Below are positions 31,827 through 43,479 of a stretch of 56,545 nucleotides of DNA, piece after piece. The number at the start of each line of letters is the position of its first letter. Position 1 is the stretch's first letter. The notes beneath the pieces were generated by a model, which was given only the letters and a program-made list of their open reading frames with translations, did no database searches and was not told the origin of the DNA. Origin of the DNA: Collybiopsis luxurians FD-317 M1 (taxonomy: Eukaryota > Basidiomycota > Agaricomycetes > Agaricales > Omphalotaceae); NCBI GenBank assembly GCA_000827265.1, contig KN834799.1:28951-85495 (forward strand), written 5' to 3'. A program made the translations under genes and the position numbers.

Positions 31827-32101
31827 TTTCGAGTAGAGCTGTGGTTTTAGTTTATTTATTCCTTTATTTAAATGCGTCTCTTTTCGATACTACAGAAGAG
31901 CTTCTTTGCTTCACGGAAAAGTTACAGCTGAAACAAAAGAAGAAAAACTTCCTTCGAACGTAAAGCTGAGGCGAACGAGAAAATTAGTACCAACTAGGGT
32001 ATCAGCTATAATATTAATTGTATATACGACAAAATTTCGTCTAATAGCCTACCCGGCTTATATGGGGATGAACCATTATGAGGTAAGTATACTTATCTCT
32101 A
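31827..32101. other. Convergent 3' spacer
   Basis: 275 bp between two convergent genes; no feature seen. Confidence 0.4.
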
Positions 32102-33628
32102 TCACTTCCATTTTTCGTACTTGACCATGTTTTCTGCCACTACAGCTGGGATCTGAGTCTCGTTCCGCCGGCGGTTCGCCGGACAGCCGTGTTCTCGATG
32201 TCTCTTCTCCTCATCTTTCCGACTCATTATATGGCCGCACCGCAAGCACAGAATCTTCGTTTTCAGATGCATATTCGCATGCCTCCAGAAGTACTTGGGG
32301 TTGAAAACTTGTGTACACCCGTCCCACATGCATGGACCCCTCTGGCCCCTCATGCTCTCGCGGTGATGGTTCATAAGATGTTTTCTGGCTTGTTTGGGTG
32401 ATCCGGACATGAAATCGTGGTTGCAGAGGCTCGGTGGGTTGGTGGGGAGGATCCATTGACAGAGGTCATGACCTCGCTCTTTGACGAGTTCAAAGTCGTG
32501 TTCGTGGTCCTTCCTCTGATTACTCTGGACACTCGCAACTTGTGGGGCGAGGGCTTGACGAGAATATGGAGTTTCTCGGGTGTTGGGCAGACTATTGATG
32601 GTTCGGTTTGGCCCAACGGAGTGCTCCGCTTTGCCTTCCATGGCGCTACTCGTCAAAAACGAGGTTTGTCCAAACATGGAGTGGTCCAAGGGAGGGAACG
32701 GAAGAGATTGGTGATCCTTCAGTGGGTTCAACGGTCTGCCAGGGTCGACTGTCGTTCCATCGAAAGAAGATTCGTTTCCAATAATGAGACCAGGATAGGG
32801 AAAGTTTTCGTAACTGGATGGCGCAAAAGGGGCACTGGGTAGAAATGGGTAGGGATATAAGTAGGGGCTTAGGTGTTGGAGGTTTGAAAGATGATAAGGC
32901 ATGCATGGCAGTAGCGGAACAGCGTTCCGAGAATCTTCGAGATCAGTCTTGGGGGAGAAAGTATTCGGAACCCCGGGAATGACCGAGTAAGAAGGGAAGA
33001 AGCTCAGAGGAGCTGGGCCGGTCAAGTCATCAGTCTGAGTCGCCGTTGGGGAAGGGGAGTGGTCGACAAGGTCTGAACTTCCTTCGGGGTGTTGTTGCTG
33101 TGGCAAGGGAGGCGCAATCCTTCTTGAACAGATACGAATTAGTGTTGGAAACAATGGAAGATATTCCTGAGACTACTTGCCCCTCGTCGCCCGGCCGGAG
33201 TGATTGATCGACGATAAGCTCCTCGTGAGGATTAGAATTGGTACTAGTGCCGAAGTCAGGAGATCGCCCAGAGGTATACAAGAACTCGCCGTACCTCGCC
33301 ATTGGCAGAACATGATCAATTTGCTCTCCCGATTGTTCCATGAGCCTTTCGTCCAGAAGGGTTTTCTGCTGGATGTTCTCGATCAATTGTGTCAAGTATT
33401 GTTCAGCTCGGTCGTCTGTTATCCTTTCCCCTGCGACGTCGTTCGAAGCGGGTTGTGGATTATCGATGTTGGTTAAGGTGAAATACTGCTGGTGTCCATC
33501 GGTGACAGACGATGTCGGAGTATCAATGCCACAGGAGGGCTGCCGGCGTCGAGGAGGAATTTGAGTCAAGCTTTGGGAAGAAAAATGTGAGTAGAGCTTA
33601 CCCCATCTACATCATATTGAGTCGCCAT
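32102..33628 (-). CDS. C2H2-type zinc-finger protein, 467 aa (putative transcription factor)
   Basis: Exons (minus) 33628-33602, 33539-33181 and 33119-32102. Exon 1 is tiny (MATQYDVDG). Intron 2 (33120-33180) has a GC donor (GCAAGT); this is the only donor that keeps the frame. The middle is long and Pro/Ser/Tyr-rich (e.g. LYPYPFLPSAPFAPSSYENF), typical of activation regions. Near the C-terminus are Cys/His clusters: SLCNHDFMSG...HLMNHH, then CMWDGCTQVFNPKYFWRHAN (C-x4-C-x11-H-x3-H) and CLRCGHIMSRKDEEKRHREH (C-x2-C-x12-H). The sequence supports nucleic-acid binding; targets are unknown. It is transcribed divergently from transporter B across 1.1 kb. Confidence 0.8.
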
Positions 33629-34731
33629 TCCAAGGATCGTGAAAGTAATTTAATGCCTTCTCGTTGAGTGGCAAACCAGGAGATATAGTGTTAAGATGGC
33701 GGTCGAGAGGAGGAAATTAAGTCGTGGCGACTCTCGATATTTTTCAGTGGACCTTGTTATTTACCATTGTTCGATGGTTTTTTTCCCAAAACGGCAGGTC
33801 CAAGAGTGGTCAAACTAGAGGTCTTTTTAATGACACGTGAGCGTGTGCAGTGGCTCATGGTACTTTGTACATCTGCGCCTAGTGTGGCAGACAAGGAAAG
33901 GACCGAGAAAAGCGTTCTTTGATTCCGGCTCCTTTGTTTAGGACGTTTACGGTAGCTGCAGCTACAGGGGCATACTCCTTGCTCCAGCAATATGCCGGAC
34001 GATGTTGCAAGAATAGCTGAGCTGTAATTACTCAGCCATGACTGTGAGCTTCATAGGATTTGACTACATACATGAGATCCACTTGAGCCCGTAGACGGCT
34101 GTCCGACGGTTGGCCATCGGGACGTTTCAAAAGTGAATGAGATGCCTGATTAGGACACATATACTCTCGCGTTTTCGCTCGAAGTAAAGCCTTGAAACTT
34201 GAGGAATACTTCAGCCTTAAGAATACATTTCTCATCTCTTTCTATCATCCTGGCTCTACTCGGTTATCCAGGAAGGGGTGAGACGGAATGAGATGCAACA
34301 ATCGTGCGACCGGCATGAGGACACACAAGCTGATCGTGCTCTTGTCGATCTGTGATGAATGATCTTTCCAATTTCCCAGCCCACTGGTTGTGGCTAATTT
34401 GTAACACTCGTCATACGGCTCACGTAAGAGACTTTTGGATTACACTCCGACTCCGCTCCGTCCGCCCTTTTCCCTCCTCCTCCTTCGTGTTCGACTATCT
34501 CCTTGGCCTCCGCCGTCCAGTAAGGCTATGAAGCGAAATGAGATCATTGTTGTGAATAATTTCTGACTGATTCTGGCAGCGTTAACGCGTTAAAGTTCAG
34601 CCTCCGTGACGTCCAAGCGCGCACTCGAGTCAAGTTCCGATTAAGGACCCGATTACTAAACCTTCGGTACAACTATAAGAGGAGTGTTGCCATCTACTGG
34701 TAACACCCTTCTTCTTTCCCGGCTGGTCTTC
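33629..34731. other. Divergent intergenic region between the zinc-finger gene and transporter B
   Basis: 1.1 kb, likely to contain both promoters. The last 50 bp (GGAGTGTTGCCATCTACTGG) recur in front of transporter C. No other motif stood out. Confidence 0.45.
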
Positions 34732-36615
34732 ATGCGTTCTTCATTGGACTCAGAAAGCAATGCTGTCACAGTCCAGGTATCCGAAAAGGGTGGCAAAGAT
34801 GCCCAACATGCTCGAGTGCAAGACATGGAAACCGGTGATGAATCAATTGACGAATCGAAAGTGAAATCATGTTCGCATGAGCCAACTGACGGAGGCTGGG
34901 ACGCCTGGGGCACAGTATTTGGTGCTACGATGGTTTCGTTTGGAACGTTTGGGTGAGTTCTATCTATCAGCGACACTGAACTCTTGGTGGTTTAACGCCT
35001 TAATCAGCTTTGTGAATGCCTACGGCGCCTTTTCCGATTTTTATAACGAAGAATATCTCAGGAACTACTCCGCGACTCTAATTTCGATGGTAGGAGCAAT
35101 ACAGGTGTTTATATTGTACCTTTGTGAGTCTATTTATCATTTTTGGCTCGAATGTATTGGGCGTCAATCTGGATCTCTGTAACACTAGTGGTCTACTCAG
35201 AGCTCGGGTGACATGTTATTTTTCTTTTCAATACATCTTATGGGGTGTTCGCTTTTCTTGGTTCTTACTCTCTTTCGTGTTAGTCGCTGGAACTGCAGGC
35301 GCTGTCTTTGATTCCATTGGCCCTCGATATATGATCCCGGCCAGTGGCGTGGTCGTCGTCTTCTCATTATTCATGCTCAGCATCACAAAACCTGAAGAAA
35401 TTTATCAGCAGTTTCTAACACAGTCCGTTCTTTTCAGCCTAGGAGCTACATTCAGGTGAGTCTATTGTCTAACACTGCATTTTATCTCTGTCTTCGTACA
35501 CCACAAACGTTTTCCTCACTCCGTTTGTCGTTTAGCTTCTTTCCCTCAATGGGACTCATGGCCCATTGGTTCAAATTCAAAGTGCCGTACGCCATCGGAA
35601 GCGTCACTGCCGGGGCAAGCATTGGAGGGATTGCGTTCCCTATCATGATATCGAGATTGATTCCACGAATCGGATTTGGTATGTACATTGAACAACAATC
35701 CTTGACCTGTCCTCACACTTTAGCATCTCAGGCTGGACAGTCAGAGTGTTCGCATTCATAACGCTCGCCTGTTTCGTCATTGGCACATTAACAATCAAGC
35801 AGCGCAGACCTTCAAAGCCGTTACCCACCTCCATCTCTGTTCTGTTTGATTTCACTGCTTTCAAGGACCCATGCTACGTGTTCCTTGTAGTAGGTTGTTG
35901 GTTTTCGGTGTTTGCAGTCTTCAATCCGTTGTTCTACGTTGGGTTGAGCGGTGAAGTGGCCAATCCTGGTGCCACTATCAATGGCTATTACCTTGCAATT
36001 CTATGTGCAGCTGCGATCATTGGACGAGTTTCTCCTGGCCTTATTGCTGGGAGAATAGGCAGGTCTGTCCTAACTCGCTCGTTGAAACTGGCGGACATTT
36101 ACAAGCGTTATTGTTAGGTTTAATATTCTTTGCGTTTCGACCATCATATCGACGATATTAATTTTTGCCCTGTGGTACACTTCCTTCGCACAAGCCAACC
36201 TCATCGCTTTTGCAGTCCTTTATGGGATATTTTCAGGGCCGTTCTTTTCAATCACTCCAGTAAGTCTTATACTTCCACCGAGTGTCAATTCACCTAATCT
36301 TTCGTCGTGTAGGCGTGCGTAGCGGAAATATCGCCTATCGAGAGAGTCGGAGCACGAATTGGAGGATCATATGCGTTCATGTCATCGGCTACACTTGCAG
36401 GAACGCCTATCTCTGGTGTGTTTATCAAGGATCAGACGACGGAGAACTTTCGAAACCTAGTTTTGTTTTCTGTGAGTATGGGATTTCTTCACTTTTTCCC
36501 TGGGTGAGCTGATTTTCCCTTAAATTTACTCTAGGGTGTCATGTCGCTTGTAGGGACTCTTTTGATCTGCGTTTCCAGGTTTATCCGGAATAAAAAGCTT
36601 ATCGCGATAGCGTAG
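34732..36615 (+). CDS. MFS transporter, monocarboxylate-porter type (paralog B)
   Basis: Exons 34732-34952, 35008-35123, 35284-35455, 35536-35678, 35732-36062, 36118-36259, 36313-36471 and 36535-36615 give 454 aa. The pre-TM1 signature is PTDGGWDAW, then VNAYGAFSDFYNEEYL, DSIGPRYMIPASG, FFPSMGLMAHWF, KQRRPSKPLPTS, NPLFYVGLSGEVANPGATI and EISPIERVGARIGGSY. The exon lengths equal those of A, C, D and E except for exon 1 and a 3-nt difference in exon 5. An ATG 48 nt upstream is also in frame, but the alignment with paralog C favours 34732. C, 1.3 kb downstream in the same direction, is its closest relative; even the leader is duplicated. It is intact and probably plasma-membrane located; substrate unknown. 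Confidence 0.93.
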
Positions 36616-37916
36616 GTGTTTCCCTGAGGAAAGAAGATGGATGTAGTAATAATCCGGCGACCATAAATAGAATTGGTTTGAAGAGCTGGCGCTATGTCTA
36701 GATTACAGGCAGATTGATCGAATAATCCACAGGGCTACAAGTTCGCAGCACAATATCTCTGTTACCAAGCTCTCGGAACACCCTCGAAAGCAACTAGTCC
36801 TGGAGTACTTGGGTGCACGTCTAATGGAATGAAATAACGGCACCGCCAGACATGGTAGATATACGCAGCCCAAGTTTCCAGCTAGATCAATGTCCAACCA
36901 GCGATGCAGCATATTACCTCTTATTAAATAGTTAAATAAGGAAATCAGCTCGAGACGTTCGGAAACTGGTCGGTTGTAGTGAGTCTATCTCTACCTCGTT
37001 GGAACAGGGAAGCTTCTCGAAACACAGGTTAATGCAGAGCAACTTAAGTACGCACGATCCTCCAAGTTGCTTACTCAAAGTTACTGCCTTGAAAAAAGTT
37101 TCAAGTAAGTTCTGATATCATTAATGAGGTATTTACCAACGACATGTAAGTCTTATCTTGGGTACATGCTTATACTACTGGACTGCAATGTTGAATGGTG
37201 CATATACAGTAGCCGCGACCGAAGCGGCTATGATATGGTTTGCTCTCTCTACCCTTATTTTATCCCAGGCTATACTCGCCTGAAAGGTATTAGCTATTTC
37301 AAGAGCTGGAGAGTACACTGGTGATAGTCATTCGATGGATCCGCATAGGTGATGTCATTTGACAAGGCGAAACAAAATTTTTAGGCTGCGTGCAAAGCAA
37401 AAAGCCTTAGATATTGCAGGGCGTGATTTCTGCATGCAGATGAAACGTTTCCAATTAGAATAAGGCCATTGGGACGAAATTATCGGAATAGCCAGAGTTA
37501 AAGTTTACTTCGGCAAGCGGCAACTTGTGCCAGGTTCCGGCCCGATGACTATGCCAGCTGCGAGACTGTCAACACACGCAAGCCATAGCTCTTTTGTGAA
37601 ACTGCCGAAAACTGGAGCCAGTGTGCTCGCACCCGCTTCGTTAGCGCAAGTTAACTCATGATCCTGGTCATATTATTCACTTCATTTTGGACTCTAGTGA
37701 CCTAGTCGAATGTGTGTATGTACTATAGCCTGAGTTTATCAAGAGGTGGACTACAGGCCCTTTGCACGAAGCCTTGAACTACGCAGATCGCGAATTTGAT
37801 ATCACAAGTTTTTCACCTTCGATGTCTCTCACATATTCTTCGTCATATAAACGTACGAGGCTCCGAAGGGGTGTCGCCATCTACTGGTGAAGACACCTCT
37901 TCCTCTGCTGGCCTTG
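36616..37916. other. Spacer between transporters B and C
   Basis: 1.3 kb without a gene. A short block (ATTAATGAGGTATTTACCAACGACATG near 37116, in part) resembles one near 42588 (ATTAATGAGGTACGTTCG), perhaps a remnant of a shared flank. The 40 bp before 37917 repeat the leader of B. Confidence 0.4.
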
Positions 37917-39768
37917 ATGTATGCTTCATTGGAAAGCAACACTGTTAGAATTCAGGAGTCCGAAAAGGGTAGCAAAAATGTCCAACCTGCCCGAGTCCAA
38001 GACGTAGAAACCGGTGATGGGTCAACTGACGAAATTGGTGAACCGAAAGGAAAGCCGAGTGCGTACGCCCCAACTGACGGAGGCTTGGCCGCCTGGGGCA
38101 CAGTTTTCGGGGCTACAATGGTTTCATTTGGAACGTCTGGGTGAGAGTTCTACCAGAGATAATAAAATTTGACCGTTTAACGCCTTTACTAAACAGCCTG
38201 GTGAATGCTTACGGCGCATTTTCCGACTTTTACAACAAAGAATATCTCACAAATTATTCCACAACAATGATCTCGATGATAGGAGCAATACAGATATTCA
38301 TACTGTACCTTTGTAAGTATGTACATCCATTTTGGCTTCGAGAATAAGTTGCGTGTATGCTTGGGGTTGTGCTATCTAGCGTTACAATATGTTTTCATCG
38401 GGCGTCTGCTTTCCTCGTGGTTCTGACTCTCTTCGCGCTAGTCGCTGGAACTGCAGGCGCTCTTTTCGATTCCATTGGCCCCCGACATATGATCCCGGCC
38501 AGTGGTGTGGTCGCGGTCTTCTCATTGTTCTTACTCAGTATCACCCAATCCGGTCAAATTTATCAACAGTTCCTAACGCAGTCGGTTCTTTTCAGCCTCG
38601 GTGCTGCGTTCAGGTGAGCACATGGTCTAGCACCGCACTTCGTTTCGTACTCCGTAGGCGAGTCATCTACTTAGTTTGTCGCTTAGCTTCTTTCCCTCAA
38701 TGGGACTCATGGCCCATTGGTTCAAATCCAAAGTGCCGTATGCCATCGGAAGCGTTTCTGCCGGGGGAAGCATCGGAGGGATTGTGTTCCCTATCATGAT
38801 ATCAAGATTATTTCCTCGAATTGGATTCGGTATGTAGATCGAGCAACCGTTCTTGATTAGTCCTCATACTTATTATCATACCCCAGGCTGGACAGTTAGA
38901 GTGTTCGCATTCATAACGCTCTCCTGTTTCGTCATTGGCACATTGACCATCAAGCAGCGCAGACCTTCAAAGCCGTTCCCCACCTCTATCTCAGTTCTGT
39001 TTGATTTCACCGCTTTCAAGGACCCGTGCTACGTTTTCCTTGCAGTAGGCTGCTGGTTTTCGGTGTTTGGGGTCTTGAATCCGCTGTTCTACGTCGGGCT
39101 AAGCGGTGAAGTAAGCAGTCCTGATTCCAATGTCAACGGCTATTACCTTGCAATCCTAAGTGCGGCTGCAATTATTGGACGTGCTTCTCCTGGATTTATC
39201 GCGGGAAGGATAGGCAGGTTTGTCTCAACTGGACCATTGAAACCGGCTGATCTTTACAAGTGTTATTGTTAGATTCAATATTCTTTGCATTTCTACCATC
39301 ATATCTACGATATTGATCTTTGTCCTCTGGTACACCTCCTTCGCACAAGCAGATCTCATCGCATTTGCGGCTCTTTATGGGATATTTTCAGGGCCGTTCT
39401 TTTCCATCACTCCAGTAAATCTTCTCAAATTTCCACTGGGTTTCAGCCAGACTAATTGTGAATTGCAGGCATGTGTAGCGGAAATATCGCCTATCGAGCG
39501 GTTTGGAGCACGAGTTGGCGGAACATATGCATTCATGTCGTCGGCTACACTTGCAGGAACACCTATCTCTGGATTGTTTATTAGGGATCAGACTAGGGAG
39601 AATTTTGGGAACCTAATATTGTTTTCAGTGAGTATGGATTCCTTCAGGTCATTCCTTCGACGAGTGATCTTCCCTTAATTCGCCAAGGGGATCATGTCGC
39701 TTGTAGGGGCACTCTTAATCTGCGTTTCTCGATTTATCCGAAATCAAAAGCTTTTCGCGATAGCGTAA
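37917..39768 (+). CDS. MFS transporter, monocarboxylate-porter type (paralog C)
   Basis: Exons 37917-38140, 38197-38312, 38442-38613, 38687-38829, 38887-39217, 39273-39414, 39469-39627 and 39688-39768 give 455 aa. Signature PTDGGLAAW has Leu where the other copies have Trp or Phe; then VNAYGAFSDFYNKEYLTNYS, DSIGPRHMIPASG, FFPSMGLMAHWFKSK, KQRRPSKPFPTS, NPLFYVGLSGEVSSPDSNV and EISPIERFGARVGGTYAF. The last intron ends in AAG rather than CAG or TAG. It is the tandem sister of B (same strand, near-identical exon lengths and leader). It is intact; the Leu in the MCT signature might affect activity. Confidence 0.93.
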
Positions 39769-40191
39769 GATTTCCTTGAGGAGGGAGGATCTACTTGGTG
39801 TTATACTCCAGCAGGAACTTTGAGATAGATTGAAAACCGGCTCGAGGTGTTCATTTAGGCCTAAACTATAGACGTAATAATTAGAATAATCCAAAGACTT
39901 TCAATAGATTTGTATCCCTTCGCAGCAGGAGAGGATCACTCAACAAGCTTATCGCAAATTCCTCAGCGGAATAGTTCAGGATGACATAGGATATTTATTA
40001 TCTTGGTAAGGCCCGACTCTCACAGCCAGTTTATCGCAATTGTAAATCCATGTACAATATCAGGTACTAAGTCTTTGTATACAACTGCGGAACACACATT
40101 CCTTGCAAGGGAACTGCATAATATGTTTTTGCACATCATAATCGCATAGTCCCTGTATGTTGATCTTTGGATCAGGAACAAAAGTGCCATA
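39769..40191. other. Convergent spacer between transporters C and D
   Basis: 423 bp where the plus-strand and minus-strand transporter pairs meet tail to tail. No motif recognised. Confidence 0.45.
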
Positions 40192-42016
40192 TTATCTTAT
40201 CGCAAAAACCCGTCTATCCCTCGTCATTCTCGCTGCGAATAAAAATATGGAGCCCACAAAAGCCATCAAGCCCTGATGCATATATATAACAACTAGCGTG
40301 AATAAGAAAGTTAGAGGACTGAACGAGATGGATCTCACCGAGAATAAGATAAGATGCTTGAAATTGCCCTCAGTTTCCGTTCCGATAAAAAGTCCTCCGA
40401 TGGGAGTCCCAGCGAGAGAGGCGGAAGCCATAAATGCATACATTAAACCCACCCGGGTACCCACTCTTTCAATCGGTGATATTGATGCAACGCAAGGCTG
40501 AAGTAGACCAGTGGGATGGTCAGAGTGATTGCACGGAAATGAACAGAATGGTGGGTTGAAACCTGTAGGCGTACGTACAAGTATAAGCGTGAAGAAAGGT
40601 CCAGCACTAGCACCATATAGTATGGCAAAAATCATCAGGTTCGCCTCATCGAATGATGTGTACCAAAAAGCAAGGATGAGAGCGGCAGAAAAGAATGTTG
40701 ATATCCACATCAGATTAAACCTAGTACGTATATGAAAATTTATTAGCGAAACCAGTACCTTCGGACCTGAACACAAAACTCACGCTCCAGCCCGGGACGC
40801 AAATATTCCTGTAGTCACTCTCCCTACTATCGACGCTGCACATAGGATTGAGAGATAATATGGATTGAGATATGATACGGGATTGGCCATTTTGGCAGAG
40901 AGTCCCACGTAGAAGAAAGGGTTCCATATTGCAAAGATTGCGAACCAGCAACCGATGGCGAGAAACAGGTAGCATGGGTCTCCAAAAGCTTTAAAATCTA
41001 GCAGATGGGTAAAGGGTGGAAGGGGCTTTGTCGGTCGGCGGGAGTGGATGGTTGCAATCGCAATTAAGTGGCAGGATAGAGAGATAATTGCAATGACGCG
41101 GATTGTCCATCCTGATATAAGTACATTCAATACTAGCTTAGGTCAGCGGGAAACTTGGGTTCTCTAACCGAATCCAATCCGAGGAACGAGGCTGTTGAGA
41201 ATTATAGGGTATAAAATCCCTCCCAAGCTTGAGCCAGAGGTCAAGCATCCTACTGCATAACCCAATTTAGATTTAAACCAGTGGGATAGGATGGCCATGG
41301 CGGGGAAAAAGCTGTACTCAGAGAGGTGAATTAAAGTAATACATATGAAGTGAGGGAGCGCACATACCCGAAGGTCGCGCCCACACTGAACATCACCGAT
41401 TGACAAAGAAACTGCTGATATATCTGCTGGGGCTGCGTGAATGATAATAAGACGAGAGAAAGTACAACAACGATCCCGCTGAAGGGTATTAGGTATCTAG
41501 GCCCGATAGCATCGAAGAGGGCTCCAGAAAAACCAGCGACTGTAAGGCATATGTAAATCACAACAAAGGAAGCCGAGGATGAAACGCGGCACACTGACGA
41601 ATGTAAAATATAAACACTTGCAGAGCTCCGATCATGGAAATAACCATAGGTGAATAGGTATCTAAGTAGGTGGCATTGTAAAAGTCTGAAAAGGCACCGT
41701 ATCCGTTTGCGAAGCTATTGATAACACAGTTTTCTAAGTGAGGAGCCAAAAGGTGATGTTCAATAGCGTACCCAAAAGTACTGAAAGCAACCAGGGAGGC
41801 TCCAGCGGTAGTACTCCAAGCTTTGAAACCTCCTTCTGGAGGGGCATATGCAGGGTCGGCCGGAGGAGCAGGAGCATCAATTTTAGAATCGCATGTTTCA
41901 ACAGCTTCTATATCTTGAGGCATCGTAGAACAGGTGAGCGTGGAGAGTGGCAGGCGAGGGAGTAGTCTCTCCTTAGAGTGATGAATAGCGTGTACCAAGG
42001 TTCCAAAGCTGCCCAT
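40192..42016 (-). CDS. MFS transporter, monocarboxylate-porter type (paralog D)
   Basis: Exons (minus) 42016-41772, 41714-41599, 41539-41368, 41311-41169, 41111-40784, 40720-40579, 40497-40339 and 40272-40192 give 461 aa; an in-frame ATG at 42070 would add 18. Signature PPEGGFKAW, then FANGYGAFSDFYNATYLDTY, DAIGPRYLIPFSGIVVVLS, FFPAMAILSHWFKSK, SRRPTKPLPPF, NPFFYVGLSAKMANPVSYL and SISPIERVGTRVGLMYAF. The N-terminal tail is Pro/Ala-rich and longer than in A-C. The closest relative is E, next on the same strand. All introns are GT-AG and the exon lengths are the conserved set. Intact. Confidence 0.92.
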
Positions 42017-43479
42017 TGGTTGGTAGGTAAAGCCCTCGATGGTCGGGTGAACTAGAAGTGAATGAGTCAATGAGTGCTATAAAAGCAGACAGAGGAAGAT
42101 GGTTCATTGGAGACGCACAAACAGCTGGCTTATATCTTCATTCCAGATCGCTTTGTTCGAGGACACGATCGACTCTAATGTCTATATTGGTCTTCACAAC
42201 CATAGTGAGCAGTCGGAACAGCTGAAGAATTGTGCTGAGCCATCACCGGCTCCATCCGAGAACTTCCGCGCTGAAGCCAAACTAAGATTTGAGAGCAAGA
42301 GCAACTCAACAACAACTGAGTTTTCGAGGACTACGTTTATCATATTGTACCAAGCAAGTGCCACTATAGGTTGAAATTACAGGAGACTAGAATCTTGAAA
42401 TGTCGAATAATCTCCTCCTTTCAATTGCAAAGTAGGTTAGAATCGTCAAGCTACTTCAAGTTAGTAAGCCTTTCGGGCAAGGATTATTGCCGAGCAGCAT
42501 ATACATGTGCTTGCACGATCTTCCAGATTGTTTATTTCTTCTAATGTGTCCGGAAGCTATAGTTAAACATCGAATGTGTTCAGATATTAATGAGGTACGT
42601 TCGAATGACATGAGCATCATTCTTGGGCTGTATGAGAGTCCTAGGCTACCGGGATGAGTCGTGATGTGTGTAGCAACGAAGATCCAGTCGCCAAAGGGGC
42701 GCTTCGTGATGGTTTAACCGGTTTGAGTGATGCCGCTTAAGATGCCGAATCACAACCTTTTGCATACACGAAGAAGGATCTTAGATGTTGAGAAGGGCTT
42801 CGCTTCTGCCTTCCGATTGAACGTTGGCGAGGAACTATGAACATGGCTGAGGTCCACCACCGATACCGGCGGGATTATTCAGGTTGCGTTGTTACTGCAG
42901 TTGAGTTTAAATCCAATTTCCGCACTGATGAGCTAGGTGCAAACGCACATAGGGAGTCAGCCCACCTGCGGCTTTGCATAGTGCACAACCTACTCAATGG
43001 CTCACTTTGGTTCGAACTTCATATTAACCGGCCAACTACCACGTGCCGCCTAAGTATAAGACTAACAGAATGTTCAATGGCATTTCAAACCTTTTCGCTC
43101 TTCCTTTACCGATCGAGGTATCATATGAAGCTGAACTCGCAATAGTATATGTAGTACGTGGCCAGTTACCTTTCTATTTTCCAAGCACCAGACTGATCTT
43201 TTAATCGAAGGGCGGTCTATTTAGGGGGTCCACCCTGCTCAAGTCCTGTCCGATATGTTCATGTTCATTTAAGTCTGGAAGCTGTTTAAGCAGTTGAAGC
43301 TCAAATTATCAATCTGTTATAAGATAAGTAAATGATAAACTTCACAGAAGACGAACTCAAACAATCTAAGTCTCTATGCTGTTCTTATTATAAATACTTA
43401 AATAATTAGAAAGTTAACACGTTATTTTGTATCTGAGATACATTTCAAAACCCCCAAAAACATCATCTCGACATCAGGA
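42017..43479. other. Spacer between transporters D and E
   Basis: 1.46 kb. Open frames of 91 and 102 codons lack motifs and are not called. The ATTAATGAGGTACG block near 42588 resembles one in the B-C spacer. Confidence 0.4.

Noticed and set aside
32417..32842. 141-codon plus-strand frame opposite the C2H2 gene
   Set aside because: Antisense shadow of the spliced zinc-finger gene; no motif.
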